The notes under the pieces were generated by a model. That model searched no databases, had not been told where the DNA came from, and saw only the letters and a program-made list of their open reading frames with translations. This document shows positions 6,264 to 7,659 of a DNA stretch of 7,659 bases, in pieces. The stretch spans positions 1 through 7,659 of the forward strand of contig PMNJ01000200.1 in assembly GCA_003162595.1 (NCBI GenBank). The letters are read 5' to 3'. The position numbers were made by a program, and so were the translations under genes. The DNA comes from Bacteroidales bacterium. GTDB lineage: Bacteria; Bacteroidota; Bacteroidia; Bacteroidales; VadinHA17. The first letter of the stretch is position 1. Each line of letters starts with the position of its first letter.

Positions 6264-6995
6264 TCAGATTATAAATCTTCTGACAAATTGCCGCAAGAGT
6301 ATAAGTATTGATCCTGAGGTCAGTAGAAATGCTATTACCCCATAAAAAAAACTCTCTGCAGGATTTGGAACTACCCAGGCCCAACTGATCCAGTACAAAG
6401 GAGAAAAAAACGCCAGGTAATTCCATGGATGATGAAACAGCAGACCCAGAGGGACCGTTATAATAAAAATCCAATAAAGTTTGGAAACAGCTATTCCTGA
6501 TATCCTAGTTACTGACAGAGTGCTAATAAACTGGAAAACAAACGCTGCCTGAATCGAAAGAAGACCAGCTGCGAACAAGTTTCGTAACCATCCTTCAGTT
6601 GGAACAGGTTTTACAAGAATTATGGTTATCATCACTAAAACAAAACTAATTATTGCAGATATTATCATCCTTAGAAGCAGAAATTTGTATTTGTATTCCG
6701 CAGCAATTGTTTGGACATATATGGTATTTGAATCTTTTTCAGTAATCTGAATGAAAGCATAAACCATACCGGGAAACATTGGAATAACAGATAGAAAAGT
6801 GATCGCCACAAGAGAGTAATACTTATCAAGCAGGAATCCTGTTTTTGAGAAGATTACTCCGGAGAGCAGCGGATAAACAAATTTAAGTATTAAAATAAGG
6901 ATGAAAGGTGCCAGGATGCGAGCAAAAAGCGTCTTATCATGCAAAATGATATTAAAATCGGTAATAAATGAGCTTTTAAAACTGCTCCACATCAT
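6264..6995 (-). CDS. Integral membrane protein, probable ABC-2 type transporter permease
   Basis: This 243-residue inner-membrane protein has about six hydrophobic helices (near 27-47, 59-83, 106-128, 138-160, 169-187 and 214-236). A short amphipathic N-terminus precedes helix 1, and the C-terminus is basic (RQFVRRFII). After helix 2 comes ITEKDSNTIYVQTIAAEYKYKFLLLRM (84-110), which resembles the cytoplasmic coupling segment of ABC-2 permeases (a charged E-(K/R)-(D/E)-x-x-T motif, then a Lys/Arg-rich approach to helix 3). The arrangement and length resemble permeases of drug-export ABC systems such as the fluoroquinolone export group. The exported substrate is unknown. No ATPase gene is adjacent within the window: upstream on this strand are a repeat and the dipeptidase. 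The gene is convergent with the biotin carrier gene, 26 bp apart. The ATGATG start follows a purine-rich GAAAAGAGAAA. Confidence 0.68.
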   Translation of the reverse strand: MMWSSFKSSFITDFNIILHDKTLFARILAPFILILILKFVYPLLSGVIFSKTGFLLDKYYSLVAITFLSVIPMFPGMVYAFIQITEKDSNTIYVQTIAAEYKYKFLLLRMIISAIISFVLVMITIILVKPVPTEGWLRNLFAAGLLSIQAAFVFQFISTLSVTRISGIAVSKLYWIFIITVPLGLLFHHPWNYLAFFSPLYWISWAWVVPNPAESFFYGVIAFLLTSGSILILLRQFVRRFII

Positions 6996-7006
6996 TTTCT
7001 CTTTTC

Positions 7007-7037
7007 GTTTTGCCCCCCACCCCCCCTAAAGGGGGGC
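7007..7037 (-). repeat. G-rich intergenic repeat, copy D
   Basis: Read on the minus strand this is GCCCCCCTTTAGGGGGG followed by GTGGGGGGCAAAAC. It is the copy with the best inverted repeat: CCCCCC and GGGGGG around a TTTA loop. It ends 11 nt before the start codon of the membrane protein gene and lies in that gene's sense orientation, much as copy A does for the gene at 1591. Confidence 0.75.
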
Positions 7038-7082
7038 TGTTTACTCCCTTGATTTGTGATTCTACTTGACACCACCGAATTA

Positions 7083-7123
7083 GTCCCCCTTTAGGGGAAA
7101 GGCCGCGAAGCGGACAGGGGGCC
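7083..7123. repeat. Variant palindromic intergenic repeat with nested hairpins (copy E)
   Basis: This element shares the CCCCCTTTAGGGG core with copies A-D but continues differently. CCCCCT (7085-7090) can pair with AGGGGG (7116-7121), enclosing an inner hairpin CCGC-GAA-GCGG (7103-7113). This resembles the REP-like palindromic elements common between Bacteroidetes genes. It lies 33 bp downstream of the dipeptidase stop and could stabilise or end that transcript, but it lacks a T-tract on either strand. The rest of the 6996-7155 gap holds copy D and no recognisable gene. Confidence 0.6.
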
Positions 7124-7155
7124 TAACTTCCTGGCGTGCTTTGCGGGTAATAAGT

Positions 7156-7659
7156 CTATTTTTTAACAGGTATATGCTTCAGAGTGCCCACCAGGAAACT
7201 CCAGAATTTTGCCACAGAGGCAATATTGACTTTCTCATCAGGAGAATGCGGATACCTGATCGTCGGTCCGAATGAAATCATATCGAGATTTGGATAAACA
7301 CCGCCAATAAGACCGCATTCGAGGCCCGCATGAATTGCTTTTTTTTCAGGGATATTTCCAAACATATCCTTGTAAACATTACTCATAGTCTGAAGTATTG
7401 GTGACTGCATGTTTGGTTTCCAGCCGGGGTATCCGCCTTCAAGTTTTACATCTGCATCAATAAGATGAAATGCTGCAGCAATCCTCCAGGCAGTTGCTTC
7501 TTTAGCAGAATCAACCGAGCTCCTGCATAGATTATATGCTTCAAATTTGCCCTTATTACATCTGACAATAGCAAGATTATTTGATGTTTCAACAAGCCCC
7601 TTCATTGCCTGACTCATTCTGACAACTCCGTTCGGACAGACAAAAACTGCTCTGATTAT
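7156..7659 (-). CDS. pepD: Cytosol non-specific dipeptidase / aminoacyl-histidine dipeptidase, M20C (C-terminal part)
   Basis: The frame is open to the window edge, leaving 167 C-terminal residues; the N-terminal catalytic half, with most metal ligands, lies outside. PepD enzymes are cytoplasmic di-zinc peptidases that cleave dipeptides, including Xaa-His, for peptide nutrition and turnover. The fragment carries the family's closing motifs: GGYPGWKPN (about 7409-7437 on this strand), AIHAGLECG (about 7312-7338), DMISFGPTI and then HSPDE (7234-7248), whose His is the expected C-terminal metal ligand (H461 of E. coli PepD). The end, LKHIPVKK, is normal and the stop is TAG, so the 3' end is intact. 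An internal ATG at 7615-7617 is not the true start, because the upstream codons continue the family pattern (VFVCPNGVVR). The membrane protein gene lies 160 bp downstream on the same strand, so read-through is possible but unproven. Confidence 0.93.
   Translation of the reverse strand: MIRAVFVCPNGVVRMSQAMKGLVETSNNLAIVRCNKGKFEAYNLCRSSVDSAKEATAWRIAAAFHLIDADVKLEGGYPGWKPNMQSPILQTMSNVYKDMFGNIPEKKAIHAGLECGLIGGVYPNLDMISFGPTIRYPHSPDEKVNIASVAKFWSFLVGTLKHIPVKK

Noticed and set aside
6264..6278. AGATT-ATA-AATCT hairpin followed on the minus strand by a T-run, as a terminator for the membrane protein gene
   Set aside because: The stem is only 5 bp and all but AT, and it overlaps the last codons and stop. 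It could act weakly, but support is too thin to list as a feature.
6091..6474. 127-codon minus-strand frame spanning the carrier gene and membrane protein gene
   Set aside because: It overlaps two well-supported genes in other frames, including the conserved biotinyl domain, and shows no family signature.

Overview
The window looks like Bacteroidota chromosome, probably Bacteroidales-like. Reasons: AT-rich coding sequence, poor Shine-Dalgarno sites, one promoter that fits the Bacteroidetes pattern (TTTG, 19 bp, TAnnTTTG), and gene pairings typical of that phylum, such as a FucP-type sugar permease next to a NahK-type kinase and a three-gene acyl-CoA carboxylase. The assignment is inference; no rRNA or marker gene is present.

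Layout, left to right. (1) 1-1475, plus strand: the tail of a sugar major-facilitator permease, then 2 bp later an N-acetylhexosamine 1-kinase-like gene. Together they suggest uptake and anomeric phosphorylation of a hexose or amino sugar. (2) 1591-2235, plus strand: a stand-alone protein of unknown role with a probable transglutaminase-like Cys-His fold. (3) 2435-6237, plus strand: a biotin-dependent acyl-CoA carboxylase made of a carboxyltransferase (pccB type), a biotin carboxylase with a C-terminal extension, and a biotin carrier protein. The biotin carboxylase charges biotin on the carrier with CO2 from bicarbonate, and the carboxyltransferase passes it to an acyl-CoA, giving (methyl)malonyl-CoA. 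A good promoter lies just upstream of the first gene; no strong terminator is seen inside the set. (4) 6264-6995, minus strand and convergent: a six-helix membrane protein resembling an ABC-2 permease, with no ATPase beside it. (5) 7156-7659, minus strand: the C-terminal part of a PepD-type (M20C) dipeptidase, cut by the window edge.

Most gene boundaries are filled with short repeats: a G-rich element of about 30 bp (CCCCCTTTAGGGGGG, then TGGGGGGCAAAAAC) in four clear copies plus one variant, A-rich low-complexity runs, and a 7-bp tandem array. No gap without a gene exceeds 300 bases.

I see no overtly new multi-gene system. The points most worth a second look are the carboxylase details (an alpha chain that appears split within its BT domain, Ile at a presumed acyl-specificity position, a divergent N-terminal stretch in the biotin carboxylase), the G-rich repeats placed just before start codons, and the uncharacterised Cys-His protein.
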